Positions 52,491 through 62,620 of a DNA stretch of 64,000 nucleotides are shown piece after piece. The number at the start of each line of letters is the position of its first letter. Position 1 is the stretch's first letter. The notes under the pieces were generated by a model that searched no databases, was not told the origin of the DNA, and saw only the letters and a program-made list of their open reading frames with translations. The DNA is taken from positions 1-64,000 of the forward strand of contig WGMS01000003.1 in assembly GCA_016124935.1 (NCBI GenBank), given 5' to 3'. The DNA is from a bacterium. Lineage in GTDB: Bacteria; Cyanobacteriota; Vampirovibrionia; Obscuribacterales; Obscuribacteraceae. A program made the translations under genes and the position numbers.

Positions 52491-54634
52491 TGACAGCCGC
52501 AGATAAAAAGCCACCGCTTATAAAAAATCTTGTCGCTTTTCTGGTCGCGGTCGCCCTCACCATCGCCATCAGCCTGATTTATCTGGGTCAAGAAAAAGCG
52601 CTTTACTGGAGCGATTTCAATTATTATCACATCATCACCATCGCCGCTGCCAGAAAGTTTCTAGAGGACCCGGTCACCTTTCCTCTACTTGTCCTGGGCT
52701 CGACCGCTCTCAACTACAACTTGATCTACACAGTGCCCCTGCTTCCTGGGCTCCTGCTCATCTCGGAATCTCGAGAGGCCTTCATAACGTCTATGGCGCT
52801 CTTCTATCAGCTACCATATGTGATGCTACTGGGTGCCCTTGCCTCATATTTGTTCAAGGGAAAGGAGAGCAAAGCGAGCCCGCAGATAATCTTCTGGCTT
52901 CAGGTTTTTCTGGCCCTATCGCTTGCCACGCTCTGGGCCCCGACTTTGAGGGGCTATCCCGACTTCGCTGCGGCTTCTCTTATTCTGCTCGCCTCTCTCT
53001 TGTATCTTAAAAAAGGAGGGTTGACCTCAGCAAAGACCATTATCGGTGTGGGCATATGTCTGGCCCTGGCTCCGCTCATACGGCGTCATTTTTTCTACCT
53101 TGCCTTCGCCCAGGCGCTTGCCATGCTCATCCACCAGCTCTATATCGTTGGCACAAGCACCGGCGGCTTTAAATGGGGACGATTCTTCAAACACTCTTTC
53201 TTGCCGTGGCTGGCGACGGGCATGGTATCGGCAATAGTGCTCTGTAGCCTCGGCTTTCTTTTTGTGTCGAGCATCATCGGCAATCCCTACTTCTCTCTCT
53301 ATTCCTCAGCCTATGTCTCTGCCCTGGAAGGGTTGCATTATCTTGTTTCCGCCTACGGACTGGTGGTGTTTTCAATGGCCTGCACAGGCTTTATTATGGC
53401 TTTCAAAACCGGCATCGTGCACAAAGACAGAGCGGTATTTCTGTATAGCTTTGCGGTTCTCTCTTTTATTATCTGGCCGGTCTTCGGCAAACACCTCGCC
53501 ATTCACTACACAATCTACTCTGACCCTTTCATCTGCCTGGGGACAACCTGCCTGTTCATCTGGCTGACTAAGCTGGAGCGGATTCGCCTTCGCTCTTATA
53601 TACTTGCCATCTTAGTAGTCTTCTGGTCGTACAACTTTGTTATTGGATTATCAAATCCGAAAGAAACTTATATAAAACAGACTAGATACGGGATGTTGAC
53701 GACGCCGCTGCAAGAGCCGAATCCGGCAGGGCGCCTGGTGAGCGCCAACTACGGACCGATTATCAGAAAAGATTTCAGTCAACTGAGCCTATTGCTCGAC
53801 ACTGTAAGAGATCTTTCCAGAGACGGAAAGAAAGTCTTCATCGCTTCTGACAACAGCGTACTCGGTGCCGATATCCTGCGCAACCTAGAAAGGAAAAAGA
53901 CCGGCACTTTCGAAGTTGATCATCTCAAACTGGTAGAGCCCCCGATGCTGGACTCAAGAGACGCGCTTGCCATAGAAGGCCTACTGACAGCAGACTATGT
54001 CGTCCTTGCCAGGCCGTTTTTGCCGATGTATCGACCGGAAGATTCCAGGGATCTGCTGTGCGTTCTGGAGTGCTTCGAAAACGACTGGCAATTCGCAAAA
54101 GACTTCGAAAAGCTTCCCGGACAGTTCAAGTTAGACGAGAGCAGCACCATAACCATCTGGAAGCGCCTGAAACCGACTTTACCGGCGGTGGCAGCGACCA
54201 CCTTTGAAAAAATGAAAAAATTCGTCAAAACCGATCTGACCGGACAGCCCAGTTGGATCTCGACCGATGAACGTTATGTCGCCCATGACCGGCAGAATCT
54301 CGCGCTTTTTCGAGTTCGCCTCTCTAAAGAACAGAACGAAAACGCCCCCCACTATCTGATGTCCTCCGACACCATAAATGGTGCATTCAAACTAACCGGT
54401 GGAATAGACCGATACGAAACCGATATAAATCCGAAGAAAATACGGATAGAAGTACTGGCGGTGGATGCCGATGGACAGGTTCGCAAACTGAAAGATCCGC
54501 AAAGATTGCAAGAAGACTATTCCGAATTCGTCCTCGAGGACAGGACAGATTCTCCATCTCATCTTGTTCTTATCTTCTCGACCGAAAACAGCAAAGAGTC
54601 CATGATTCGCATCCGCAATCCGGTCATAAAGTAA
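52490..54634 (+). CDS. Large GT-C-like polytopic membrane protein
   Basis: A 714-residue protein with about ten helices in the first 420 residues and a soluble C-terminal part of ~290 residues. Its opening (early loop with YWSDFNYYH acidic/aromatic residues, then paired helices) resembles GT-C sugar transferases, but no family motif decides it. The start at 52490 is chosen because it overlaps the upstream stop (TAATG); a longer frame starting at 52424 lies within the upstream gene. It is followed by a terminator. Confidence 0.7.
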   Translation: MTAADKKPPLIKNLVAFLVAVALTIAISLIYLGQEKALYWSDFNYYHIITIAAARKFLEDPVTFPLLVLGSTALNYNLIYTVPLLPGLLLISESREAFITSMALFYQLPYVMLLGALASYLFKGKESKASPQIIFWLQVFLALSLATLWAPTLRGYPDFAAASLILLASLLYLKKGGLTSAKTIIGVGICLALAPLIRRHFFYLAFAQALAMLIHQLYIVGTSTGGFKWGRFFKHSFLPWLATGMVSAIVLCSLGFLFVSSIIGNPYFSLYSSAYVSALEGLHYLVSAYGLVVFSMACTGFIMAFKTGIVHKDRAVFLYSFAVLSFIIWPVFGKHLAIHYTIYSDPFICLGTTCLFIWLTKLERIRLRSYILAILVVFWSYNFVIGLSNPKETYIKQTRYGMLTTPLQEPNPAGRLVSANYGPIIRKDFSQLSLLLDTVRDLSRDGKKVFIASDNSVLGADILRNLERKKTGTFEVDHLKLVEPPMLDSRDALAIEGLLTADYVVLARPFLPMYRPEDSRDLLCVLECFENDWQFAKDFEKLPGQFKLDESSTITIWKRLKPTLPAVAATTFEKMKKFVKTDLTGQPSWISTDERYVAHDRQNLALFRVRLSKEQNENAPHYLMSSDTINGAFKLTGGIDRYETDINPKKIRIEVLAVDADGQVRKLKDPQRLQEDYSEFVLEDRTDSPSHLVLIFSTENSKESMIRIRNPVIK

Positions 54635-54674
54635 GCGTTGAATTCCCGGAGAAATCCAACGCTTTCATTTTCAG
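54633..54674 (+). terminator. Intrinsic terminator at convergent gene ends
   Basis: Perfect 8-base arms AAGCGTTG / CAACGCTT (54633-54640, 54657-54664), followed by TCATTTTC. It starts within the stop codon of the glycan gene and ends before the peroxiredoxin gene end. Confidence 0.6.
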
Positions 54675-54699
54675 GGACTACAGATACTGCTTAGACCAA

Positions 54700-55170
54700 T
54701 CAGGAGACCGGCTGTTTCTGAAGATCCTGCAAATCTTTGAGCACTTCCTGGTCATGACCGTCGGGCTTGACGCTCTCGTAAGTCTTGACGATTTTACCGC
54801 CGGGAGCAACAAGGAAACTGACCCGATTCCAGTACATGTTGCCTTTGTACTCGGACTGGCCGACCCCTAGCGCGTTCAGCAAGCTGGTTTCGGTATCGGC
54901 GAGCAGGTCGATGGTGAAATCGAACTTGTTGCAGAAATCTTTGTGTGAATCGACGCCATCAGGACTGATACCAAACACTCTGGTGTTCAGTTTATCAAAT
55001 TCCCCTTTGGAAGCGGAGAACTGCTTGCCTTCTATAGTGCATCCGGGGGTATCATCTTTAGGATAGACATAGAAAACCACCCAGTCATTGATGAGGCTTT
55101 TCATATCTACAGTCTTACCGTTTTGATCTTTCAATTCGAAGGAAGGGAATTCCTGACCTGCTTTCAACAT
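54700..55170 (-). CDS. bcp: Thiol peroxidase, BCP/PrxQ type
   Basis: A 156-residue peroxiredoxin. The peroxidatic Cys is in PKDDTPGCT (C44). The common resolving Cys five residues later is replaced (Lys), and the only other Cys is C80 in DFCNKF, in the position of the alternative alpha-3 resolving Cys of some PrxQ proteins. It reduces peroxides with thiol donors. The start at 55170 is chosen because AAGGAG lies seven bases upstream; an ATG at 55188 would add six residues. Confidence 0.93.
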   Translation of the reverse strand: MLKAGQEFPSFELKDQNGKTVDMKSLINDWVVFYVYPKDDTPGCTIEGKQFSASKGEFDKLNTRVFGISPDGVDSHKDFCNKFDFTIDLLADTETSLLNALGVGQSEYKGNMYWNRVSFLVAPGGKIVKTYESVKPDGHDQEVLKDLQDLQKQPVS

Positions 55171-55327
55171 GGCGAATCTCCTTTGCACAGGACTGTGGGA
55201 TTATAATTTCTCTAATTTCTCGAATCTCTCGAAAAACGAAACTATAATTTTATGCCTGATCTAAAGAAAAGCAGGATTTCTAAAGCAAGACTTTAGTAAG
55301 CGGAAAAGTCCGATTAACAATAGCGGA

Positions 55328-56542
55328 CTAGACGCCGCTATCCATTTCCATCTTGGTCTGGGCGATCCAATTGAGCTCCCTTAAAGCATCATCGGTGGCG
55401 ATTCGCCTGGTATGGCAATGATTGAGAACGACAATCGCCTTTTCCAGGTCCAGGAAGCTGCTGCGCATCAGAAACTGGCATCGACAGGCATTGTGCAGGG
55501 TGAACTCGTCGATTAGCTCTGCCGAAATCAGATTATGGCAGAGCTCGTTGAAGGGCAGATCTTCTCTCATGAAAACAGCACTCCTGGCCTCTTTGGCGAT
55601 GATACCGGAGGCTGTCAATAGCTGCCAGAGCGATTTTGTGTCCTCCAGAGAGGCGCTCGCCACAGCAAGCTCCGTAAGAGCCGCCGTGGGCGAGAAGCCT
55701 TTTTTAGCCACTTTGGTGAGCACGGAGCTGGCCTGATCAGAAGAGAGCGTGGCGTTAATCACCATCTCCTGCAAACCCAGGGCAATTTCGAGATCGGCTC
55801 TGGAAATGAGGCCTTTCTGAATCATAGCCTGACCCACAGGCATCTCCTGATCAAGAGCCATTTCCAGAGCGCTTAAAACATCCGCTTCCTCCACCAGATT
55901 GGCATTGATGAAGAGCTCTCCCAGAAGGGTATGGGGGCGAATCGGCTGTCGATAAAAACCCAGCTCTTTCAGGGAGTCCTCCAGACGAGAACGCCTGCGC
56001 CTGGTGGTCTTAAGCGCTTTGACCGCTTGCTCTCTGGTCACTTTGCCGTCTCTCACCAGGACCTGGGCGGTAAGAGCCGCCGAAAGCATCTCTTTGGAGA
56101 TGTTGCCGTAGAGCAAAATAATCCGTCCCAGGGGAAGACCGGATTCCTTGGCATCGATGAGAAACTTCTCTTTCTCATCGTGTCCGATAAATCCAGACTC
56201 GTACAAAAGTTCACCGAGACGGATGGTCGGTTTAGGCTCGGTGACGGTCTGACCGGTGCGCTGCATCGCCTCTTCTAGAGAGATATTGGCCTTATTGACC
56301 ATGGTGAGCAAAACAATGGCCCGATCGAGATCCAGGAGGTTGTCACGAAACATCGACTGCAATTGCACCGAGGTGAGGAGCACCTCCTCCGAAACAGCAC
56401 CGGACATGACAAGCATGCGCCCGATAGGCATCCCGGTCTGCTTAGCCAGCTCAATGGACTCCAGCAGCTGCTGGGAGGTGAGGATATCGGACTTTGTCAG
56501 CAGCTCTCCCAGTTTGAGAGACCGCTTCGTAGAATCGCTCAT
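55328..56542 (-). CDS. Protein of four tandem MshEN/GspE-N-like modules
   Basis: A 404-residue soluble protein made almost wholly of about four ~98-residue modules (about 9-100, 108-200, 206-300, 305-395). Each has a LGELL...SG(x)I...L half and a PxGxxLxxxGxIS...L..ALxxQ half, the paired motif of MshEN/GspE-N domains. The last module is degenerate. MshEN domains of pilus and secretion ATPases bind cyclic di-GMP, but no ATPase domain follows here. A stand-alone nucleotide-sensing or scaffold protein is possible. Confidence 0.65.
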   Translation of the reverse strand: MSDSTKRSLKLGELLTKSDILTSQQLLESIELAKQTGMPIGRMLVMSGAVSEEVLLTSVQLQSMFRDNLLDLDRAIVLLTMVNKANISLEEAMQRTGQTVTEPKPTIRLGELLYESGFIGHDEKEKFLIDAKESGLPLGRIILLYGNISKEMLSAALTAQVLVRDGKVTREQAVKALKTTRRRRSRLEDSLKELGFYRQPIRPHTLLGELFINANLVEEADVLSALEMALDQEMPVGQAMIQKGLISRADLEIALGLQEMVINATLSSDQASSVLTKVAKKGFSPTAALTELAVASASLEDTKSLWQLLTASGIIAKEARSAVFMREDLPFNELCHNLISAELIDEFTLHNACRCQFLMRSSFLDLEKAIVVLNHCHTRRIATDDALRELNWIAQTKMEMDSGV

Positions 56543-56671
56543 TTGACTACCAGAGAATAACCTCGATTATCTTATACACCAGATGTATGCTTTTTGATTC
56601 ACCAGGGAACATCAACATGTGTACCATAATATAAGACCATTATCTTACTAGTACGATCGGAACGCGGAACC

Positions 56672-58270
56672 ATGTCAGAAGAGAAAGCCATTATTATCGG
56701 TGCGGGTCCAGCCGGCCTGACGGCGGGCTATGAACTGTTGGAGCGCACGGCGGTGGTGCCTCTACTCATAGAAAAGAGCGATTACATCGGCGGTCTGGCG
56801 CGCACCATGGTCTACAAAGGCAATAGAATCGATATCGGTCCCCACCGCTTCTTCTCTAAATCAGACCGGGTAATGGACTGGTGGGCGATGATGATGCCTA
56901 TCGAAGCAAGTGCTGAAGGCGAACAAGAGATTACCTATCACCAGAAGAATAGATTGATCAAGGTAGACGATAGCAACAGCCGAAAAAGCGACGACGGCAA
57001 CGAAATGATTCTTCTCAAACGCCGCACCAGAATTTATTATCTGCGTAAATTCTTTGATTATCCGATCAGCCTGAAAGTCCAGACATTCACCAATCTCGGT
57101 ATTGTCAAAACAATGAGAATCGGATTCAGCTATTTGAAAGCGGCGGCATTTCCTGTCAAGCCCGAGACCAATCTCGAACAATTCATCACCAATCGTTTCG
57201 GCAAAGAGCTTTACCTGACCTTCTTCAAAGACTATACAGAGAAGGTCTGGGGCATAGATTGCGACAAAATAAGCGCCGCCTGGGGCGCGCAGCGCATCAA
57301 AGGTCTTAGTATCACCAAAGCGGTTTTCCATGCTCTCAAAAAGATCTTCGCCGGCGTTGGCGACCTGAGACAGAAGCAAACCGAGACATCTCTGGTGGAG
57401 CAGTTTCTCTATCCGAAGATGGGCACCGGCAGCCTCTGGGAAAAGGTCGCCGACAAAATCAAAGATGGTGGCGGTCAAATAAAGCAGGGTTTCGAAGTCG
57501 AGAAACTGACGGTGGAAGGCAATCGGGTGGTCCGGGCTGAGGTCAGGAACATCGAAAGTGGTGCTATCGAGAATTTAGAAGGCGATTATTTCTTTTCTAC
57601 TATGCCGGTGCAGGAGTTGATTCGAAAAATCGACGGGCCCGTGCCCGCCAATGTCCGAGAAGTAAGTGAAGGTCTAGTGTACCGGGACTTCATCGAAGTC
57701 GGCATGCTCCTCAAGAGAATGGCGATCAAAGACAAAGAATCCGGGGGACGCGACCTTATTTCGGACAACTGGATCTATATCCAGGAGTCCGACGTAATGA
57801 TAGGCCGCCTGCAAATTTATAACAACTGGGGACCGTGCATGCTTGCCGACCCTGACACCGTATGGCTGGGCCTCGAATACTTCTGCAACGAAACCGACGA
57901 CATCTGGACATGGCCAGATGAGAAGATCAAAGAGCTTGGCGCCATGGAGCTGGACAAAATAGGAATCATCAATAAAGAAGATGTGCTCGACTCGATGGTC
58001 ATAAGAATGCCCAAGACCTATCCCGGCTACTTCGGGACTTATGATCGCTTCGAAGAGATTCAAAAGTATGTAGACACCCTGGAAAATCTGTTTTTGATCG
58101 GCCGAAACGGTATGCACAAGTACAACAACCAGGATCACTCCATGCTCACCGCGATGGTGGCAGTGGATAACATCGCCGCCGGTATCAAAACCAAAGAGAA
58201 CATCTGGGACGTCAACACCGAAATGGAGTACCACGAGGAGAAATCCTCCTCCGAAACGGGTGCCGAGTAA
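56672..58270 (+). CDS. FAD-dependent oxidoreductase, UDP-galactopyranose-mutase/amine-oxidase-like
   Basis: A 532-residue flavoprotein. The FAD motif [19 protein letters not shown] is at the N-terminus, then [25 protein letters not shown], as in UGM-like and protoporphyrinogen-oxidase-like enzymes linked to glycan synthesis, and a C-terminal FAD segment [20 protein letters not shown]. It is longer than Glf (~380). It is followed after two bases by a GT-C-like gene, so a role in nucleotide-sugar or lipid-linked glycan modification is likely. True UGM activity is not established. Confidence 0.8.
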   Translation: MSEEKAIIIGAGPAGLTAGYELLERTAVVPLLIEKSDYIGGLARTMVYKGNRIDIGPHRFFSKSDRVMDWWAMMMPIEASAEGEQEITYHQKNRLIKVDDSNSRKSDDGNEMILLKRRTRIYYLRKFFDYPISLKVQTFTNLGIVKTMRIGFSYLKAAAFPVKPETNLEQFITNRFGKELYLTFFKDYTEKVWGIDCDKISAAWGAQRIKGLSITKAVFHALKKIFAGVGDLRQKQTETSLVEQFLYPKMGTGSLWEKVADKIKDGGGQIKQGFEVEKLTVEGNRVVRAEVRNIESGAIENLEGDYFFSTMPVQELIRKIDGPVPANVREVSEGLVYRDFIEVGMLLKRMAIKDKESGGRDLISDNWIYIQESDVMIGRLQIYNNWGPCMLADPDTVWLGLEYFCNETDDIWTWPDEKIKELGAMELDKIGIINKEDVLDSMVIRMPKTYPGYFGTYDRFEEIQKYVDTLENLFLIGRNGMHKYNNQDHSMLTAMVAVDNIAAGIKTKENIWDVNTEMEYHEEKSSSETGAE

Positions 58271-58272
58271 TC

Positions 58273-59793
58273 GTGATCAACCGGCTGAACCTGATATTTT
58301 GCGGAATTGCAGCGGTTGTTTTCGTGGTTTTATATCTTCAAGGATGGGCGCTGGCCATTTCGGCGCCGCTTTCCATAGAGTACGAAGGTCCCTGCCTCTG
58401 GGCGACGATTCAGCTCGCCCACGGGCTCGAGATCTACAGTCCGGCAAGATTGTTCGAAGCGCCCTATCAAGTCGTTATTTACCCGCCGGTCTTTTTTCTG
58501 GTTTGTGTACCTTTTCAGGTCTTCGCAGGGACCAGCTACTGGGGACTTAGGCTGGTCAGCATCCTGTCTTTCTTGATTAGCGCTGTCTCGTCATACAGAA
58601 TTTTTCACCGCAGCACCAGCTCGCACTACGCCTCTCTGGTTTCGTTAATTGCCTATTCCAGCTTCCTTCCTGTATGGAGCTGGTCCCTGAAAGGAAGAGT
58701 CGACATGCTCTCTATGGCACTTTCCATAGTGGCACTCGATCTGTTTCTTATCGCCTACGACAAGCGCTCCGAAACCGAAGCCGCAATCGAACCAGGAAAC
58801 CCCGAATCAAAATCCGATCTGCCCCATAAACTTCTCAAACTATTGGGAATCTACTGCCTGTTCATCATCTGCTCTGTGCTGGCCATCTTCACCAAACAGC
58901 CGGCTATCATGGTGCCTGTTTCCGTGGCTATTTTTCTTTTGAGCAAAAGAAGATTCGCCGACTTCTTCATCATCAGCGCAGGCTCGGGCGGCTTATCGGC
59001 GATTACCTTGCTAGCCATCGATCTCTGGACCCGGGGCGGCTTTATGCAACACATGCGCTTTTTGAGCCGCATGCCATTCTCTTTCGAAGATCTGAACAAT
59101 CACCTTGCCTGGATGGGATCCGACTGGGCCAAGCTATTGCTGATACCGATTGCCATCTTCTCTCTTCGAAAAAGAAAGCCCGAAACCCTCGACACCACAT
59201 TGCCGGTGGCTCTGATTCTGCTCAGTGGACTCCTGACCTTCTACTCGCTCGGTACTATGTACGCCAATGTCAACCACGCCCTGCACTTCTACTGGGCCTC
59301 TGCCTGGCTGCTTGCTCTTTGTGTGGCGGCTGCACCGCGAAAGCTCGGGACGACTCTGGTGGTCGCCTCGCTTTTGAGCGCATACGCTCTTTACGCAAAT
59401 CTTCCTAATATAAGGAATGTGGTTTCGAAAATGCCCAATTCGATCCGATTGCTCGAAAAAGAAGAGCTCACGGGCACGACCATGTTTGTCGAAGATCCGG
59501 CATTAGCACTGGAAGCGGGCGCTGAGCCCCTATTCGTGGACGTGGCTACCTTTGTCCAGGTCTGGCAGAGAGAGGGTCGCTCTATGGAACATCTGCTGCG
59601 GAACATTCGCAACACTACATACAGTGCAATCATCTTGAACCGTCACGACAGCCAGCTCGAGAAACCGCCCTATTTCTGGTCGGAAGAGATGGTAAACACA
59701 ATAAGAGAGCACTATCGTTATGAAGGTCGAGTCGTGGGCAATGGAGAGATCCAGGACATTTTCCTGATTAAATCCGAATCTAAAACCGAATAA
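58273..59793 (+). CDS. GT-C-like membrane glycosyltransferase
   Basis: A 506-residue protein starting at GTG two bases after the flavoprotein stop. About ten helices; the first extracytoplasmic loop carries acidic residues (SIEYEGPCLWATIQLAHG) as in ArnT/PMT-type GT-C enzymes, followed by YPPVFFLV. It is likely to transfer a sugar from a polyprenyl carrier outside the membrane. It ends at 59793, next to the convergent DUF362 gene. Specificity unknown. Confidence 0.75.
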   Translation: MINRLNLIFCGIAAVVFVVLYLQGWALAISAPLSIEYEGPCLWATIQLAHGLEIYSPARLFEAPYQVVIYPPVFFLVCVPFQVFAGTSYWGLRLVSILSFLISAVSSYRIFHRSTSSHYASLVSLIAYSSFLPVWSWSLKGRVDMLSMALSIVALDLFLIAYDKRSETEAAIEPGNPESKSDLPHKLLKLLGIYCLFIICSVLAIFTKQPAIMVPVSVAIFLLSKRRFADFFIISAGSGGLSAITLLAIDLWTRGGFMQHMRFLSRMPFSFEDLNNHLAWMGSDWAKLLLIPIAIFSLRKRKPETLDTTLPVALILLSGLLTFYSLGTMYANVNHALHFYWASAWLLALCVAAAPRKLGTTLVVASLLSAYALYANLPNIRNVVSKMPNSIRLLEKEELTGTTMFVEDPALALEAGAEPLFVDVATFVQVWQREGRSMEHLLRNIRNTTYSAIILNRHDSQLEKPPYFWSEEMVNTIREHYRYEGRVVGNGEIQDIFLIKSESKTE

Positions 59794-60831
59794 TCAGCTT
59801 CCGGCATGGGCAGCCCGGGCCAGCAACTCTTTACTTTTGATCGTAATGGGCTGGGCGAAGGGCTTCTTCAAGCTCTCCACCGATTCTCCTATGATCTCGA
59901 TTTGCTCTTCATCTATATTGCCGACCACCAGTCCGGCAAGAACTATATAAGAGAGCTCATGGGGGTCCACCGAAGTAATCCGAACACAGGTGGCGTCCAC
60001 CGCGGCAAGGTCAGTCCCCAGAGCAAGGAATCCGGTTTGCAGCGCCGTTCCGTTAATAGGACCGTCCCCTTCCATGGCTACTATCGCATCGACTAAGGTG
60101 AAAACGGGTTTGACGATATGCACCAGGTCAATTATCGAATCCCGTATTCCTTTTATATGTAATAGATTTTTTGGCCAGCCATACTTTCTGCCAGGCACCG
60201 TTCCAAAAAGATTCTTCATCGAACAGGTCACTCCGACCCAGTGATGCATCTTCAGCTTGGGCAGGCTGATCACGGCGTCAGCATCGATAATTGTGCGAGG
60301 CATATAGAAATGCTTCAATCCATTGAAGCCCGACACATTGGGAACCTTGACCAGGTCATCGAGGTTGAGATCGACAAAACGACAGCCGGCTTCTTTTATG
60401 GCAGCGCCCAGGCCGGTGGCATCGAGCAGAAACTCCGTGTCGCGCATATGACCGGGGCCTTCAGCTATGACGACCTCCTTTGCGCCCATATTCTTCACCA
60501 CTTGAATAGCGGCGCTCAAAACCCTGGGGTTGGTGGTAATCGGTCGGTCCGGCTTGAATTCGACCATATTAGGCTTGATCACCACTCTTTTATTAGAGAG
60601 AGCAGGCAGATCAACCTTTGCTGCGTAACTTTCAATCAAAGAAACCAGATCTTCGTCATAGCTGGCGGCTTTGATGAGAGCAACTTTTGATACGCCTTCT
60701 CTTTTAAGAGCAGCCTGGGCTTCTGACACCCTGGGAATATTGACGAGTTTGGCGTTCTCATCTTTCATACCACAACCGGACAGACCAAGAGAGGCAGCTC
60801 CGGCGGCTTTCAAAAAATCTCTCCTCTTCAT
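59794..60831 (-). CDS. Tat-exported DUF362 domain protein
   Basis: A 345-residue protein with a twin-arginine leader (MKRRDFLKAAGAASLGLSG) directly followed by Cys20, a possible lipobox, so it is probably a Tat-exported lipoprotein. DUF362 features follow: VVIKPNMV, a GA(K/E)EVVIAEGPG segment, ISLPKLKMHHWVGVTCSMKNLFG and DGP...(F/L)LALGTDLAAVDATC. Some relatives carry ferredoxin domains; none is present. The function is unknown. It follows the cyclase-like gene by 29 bases. Confidence 0.88.
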   Translation of the reverse strand: MKRRDFLKAAGAASLGLSGCGMKDENAKLVNIPRVSEAQAALKREGVSKVALIKAASYDEDLVSLIESYAAKVDLPALSNKRVVIKPNMVEFKPDRPITTNPRVLSAAIQVVKNMGAKEVVIAEGPGHMRDTEFLLDATGLGAAIKEAGCRFVDLNLDDLVKVPNVSGFNGLKHFYMPRTIIDADAVISLPKLKMHHWVGVTCSMKNLFGTVPGRKYGWPKNLLHIKGIRDSIIDLVHIVKPVFTLVDAIVAMEGDGPINGTALQTGFLALGTDLAAVDATCVRITSVDPHELSYIVLAGLVVGNIDEEQIEIIGESVESLKKPFAQPITIKSKELLARAAHAGS

Positions 60832-60860
60832 CGCGTCTCTCCCCTGAGCTGTGTTGCTAA

Positions 60861-61787
60861 CTAGATCTTACCGAACTTGAGGCGATTGACGCCTTCGGCA
60901 CAAACCAGAGCAAGATAAGCCATGGCATTGGCGAAATTGTTATCGGTGAAGCTGCCATCCTCTTTCTGGCGCCGCACTAGAAAAGTCAACTCTTTCTCGT
61001 AGTTTTTACCGTAAGCATCCAGACAGAGCACAGACCAGGCCAATCCCAGGGTAGAGGTGTCGGCATCGCGATAACTCTCCAGATGGGTGAGGGACTCGTC
61101 GATAGCTTTGTTGCGGTCGACATCCTGGAGGGCGAGAAGCGCCTCGGCGGTAGTGACCCGAAAAGGTGTCAGAAAAGCCCCCAGGGTCTCTCGATTGCCG
61201 TAGTTCCAGCCACCTCCTTTACAGACTCGATTCAGGATATAGCGATTGGCATGATCGACAATAGAGCGATAGACCTCCTGCTCCGGCATACCGGGCACTT
61301 TCAAGGCGAAGAGATGATAGCTGGTCGGCTCCACCCAATGAAAACATTCCGGATCCCAGGGCCACCCCCGGGGGAAATGCACCCCCTCCGGTCCTTTAGA
61401 AATCAGCAGCAGGAGCCGGCCCACAACAGGATAGAAATAAGGTCGGCTGTCGGCAAGATGAAGCATTCCCTTATTGAGAACCGGCTTGGGTAGAAGCTCC
61501 GGATTCTTACGGGCGATCTCTCTAATGGCCATCAAAGAGGGACCGGTGACCCAGTCCGAAAATCCTGTATCGGGCGCGGTGGACCACCCCCCATCCTCAT
61601 TCTGCTGGGCGGAAAGGAAGCGAATCACCTGGCTGGCCAGCTCTTTGCGGTCGGCAAGAGCAAAAGCGCACCAGGCTGTTGCTTCCAGGGAGGGACCATT
61701 GCCGTCCTTGTAAGACCACCATCCATGGGGACTCATAGATGAAGCAAGATATTTCTCTGCTTTCGATCTGGCTAGTTCGCTGTTCAT
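60861..61787 (-). CDS. Terpene-cyclase/prenyltransferase alpha-toroid-fold protein
   Basis: A 308-residue protein of the squalene-hopene-cyclase-like alpha-alpha barrel fold, with QW-type motifs (QQNEDGGWS, GGGWNYGN, QKEDGSF). The catalytic DxDD of class II cyclases is not seen, and the length is half that of a full cyclase. A binding or processing role rather than cyclisation is likely. It shares a unit with the DUF362 gene. Confidence 0.75.
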   Translation of the reverse strand: MNSELARSKAEKYLASSMSPHGWWSYKDGNGPSLEATAWCAFALADRKELASQVIRFLSAQQNEDGGWSTAPDTGFSDWVTGPSLMAIREIARKNPELLPKPVLNKGMLHLADSRPYFYPVVGRLLLLISKGPEGVHFPRGWPWDPECFHWVEPTSYHLFALKVPGMPEQEVYRSIVDHANRYILNRVCKGGGWNYGNRETLGAFLTPFRVTTAEALLALQDVDRNKAIDESLTHLESYRDADTSTLGLAWSVLCLDAYGKNYEKELTFLVRRQKEDGSFTDNNFANAMAYLALVCAEGVNRLKFGKI

Positions 61788-62383
61788 TTATATATTGAAT
61801 AGAGACTCCCGGAGTCAGCGTCGGATTCTTACTATTAGAAGCTTGATTGAGGATCCGCCTTATGGCTTGACAGCCACAAAAAACCAAAACACAGCCCTGA
61901 CAACCGATTCAAGCAGCGAGACCCTGTGCCCCCTTGACAAATGTATCGATAAGTTAAGAAGACAATCTCCCAATCAGCTACCCCAATTATATTGTTATCC
62001 GGTCAGCCGGTGGGAATGACTAGACTTTCAAATTTAAAAGCCCTCGTAGCCTAATTTTTTTTATCTCGAAGTTGTCATGAAATAGGCGATTGCCTCTAGG
62101 CGAAATTACCAACTCAATATAAGATGGAATTAAAGCCCAAGAACAAGCCAATTTTCTCGGTAGATATATTTGGTCTGAAAATGGGTAATAAGAAAGAGCT
62201 AGATAATTGACAGGAGGTGGTGAGTAAGTTTAGTTGAATAAGCAAATCGGTTTCGTACAGTGGAATACGTTACTAAAATTAACAATACCTAATACCTTTA
62301 TTGTCGAGCCGATATTATTTTGAGTTAGCCTTAGTAGTTAAGCTCGTATTGGCTTTGCGCAAGGTATTAAAGGAGGTTTGAAA
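61788..62383. other. Intergenic region upstream of the pilin gene
   Basis: 596 bases. It contains -35-like TTGACA at 61934-61939 and 62207-62212, a 28-codon frame (62124-62210, MELKPKNKPIFSVDIFG...) without a ribosome site, and a purine-rich GGAGGTGG at 62213-62220. None is firm. A long pilin leader is likely. Confidence 0.45.
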
Positions 62384-62593
62384 ATGAGGGAAACGCTAAA
62401 TCGGTTTATCCATGACGAATCAGGTCAGGGTATTACTGAATACGGTGCTATTCTTGCGTTCGTCGCTATTCTCGTAGCAGTCGTATTTGCAATCACTCAG
62501 GGTGCCTTAGCAGGCGCTATCTCGAAGGCGTTCTCTTCGGTTGTGAAACAGCTCAACGCTCTTTCCGACGCTGCAGCTTCTGCATCCTCGTAA
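62384..62593 (+). CDS. flp: Flp/Fap-type pilin
   Basis: A 69-residue Flp-family prepilin. The class III signature is in GQGITEYGAILAFVAILVAVVF: cleavage expected after Gly, with Glu and Tyr at the usual +4 to +6 positions and a hydrophobic helix. AGGAGG (62371-62376) lies seven bases before the ATG. It builds Flp/Tad pili for attachment. The strong UUCG terminator downstream allows its high expression separately from the rest of the locus. Confidence 0.95.
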   Translation: MRETLNRFIHDESGQGITEYGAILAFVAILVAVVFAITQGALAGAISKAFSSVVKQLNALSDAAASASS

Positions 62594-62620
62594 TCAACCA
62601 AGACACAAATTCAAAACGGG

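Noticed and set aside
55328..56542. Reading the MshEN-like protein as a GspE/PilB ATPase
   Set aside because: No Walker A or B motif is present; only the N-terminal type modules are repeated.
62124..62210. 28-codon frame upstream of flp
   Set aside because: No ribosome site precedes it and no similarity was recognised; mentioned only in the intergenic entry.
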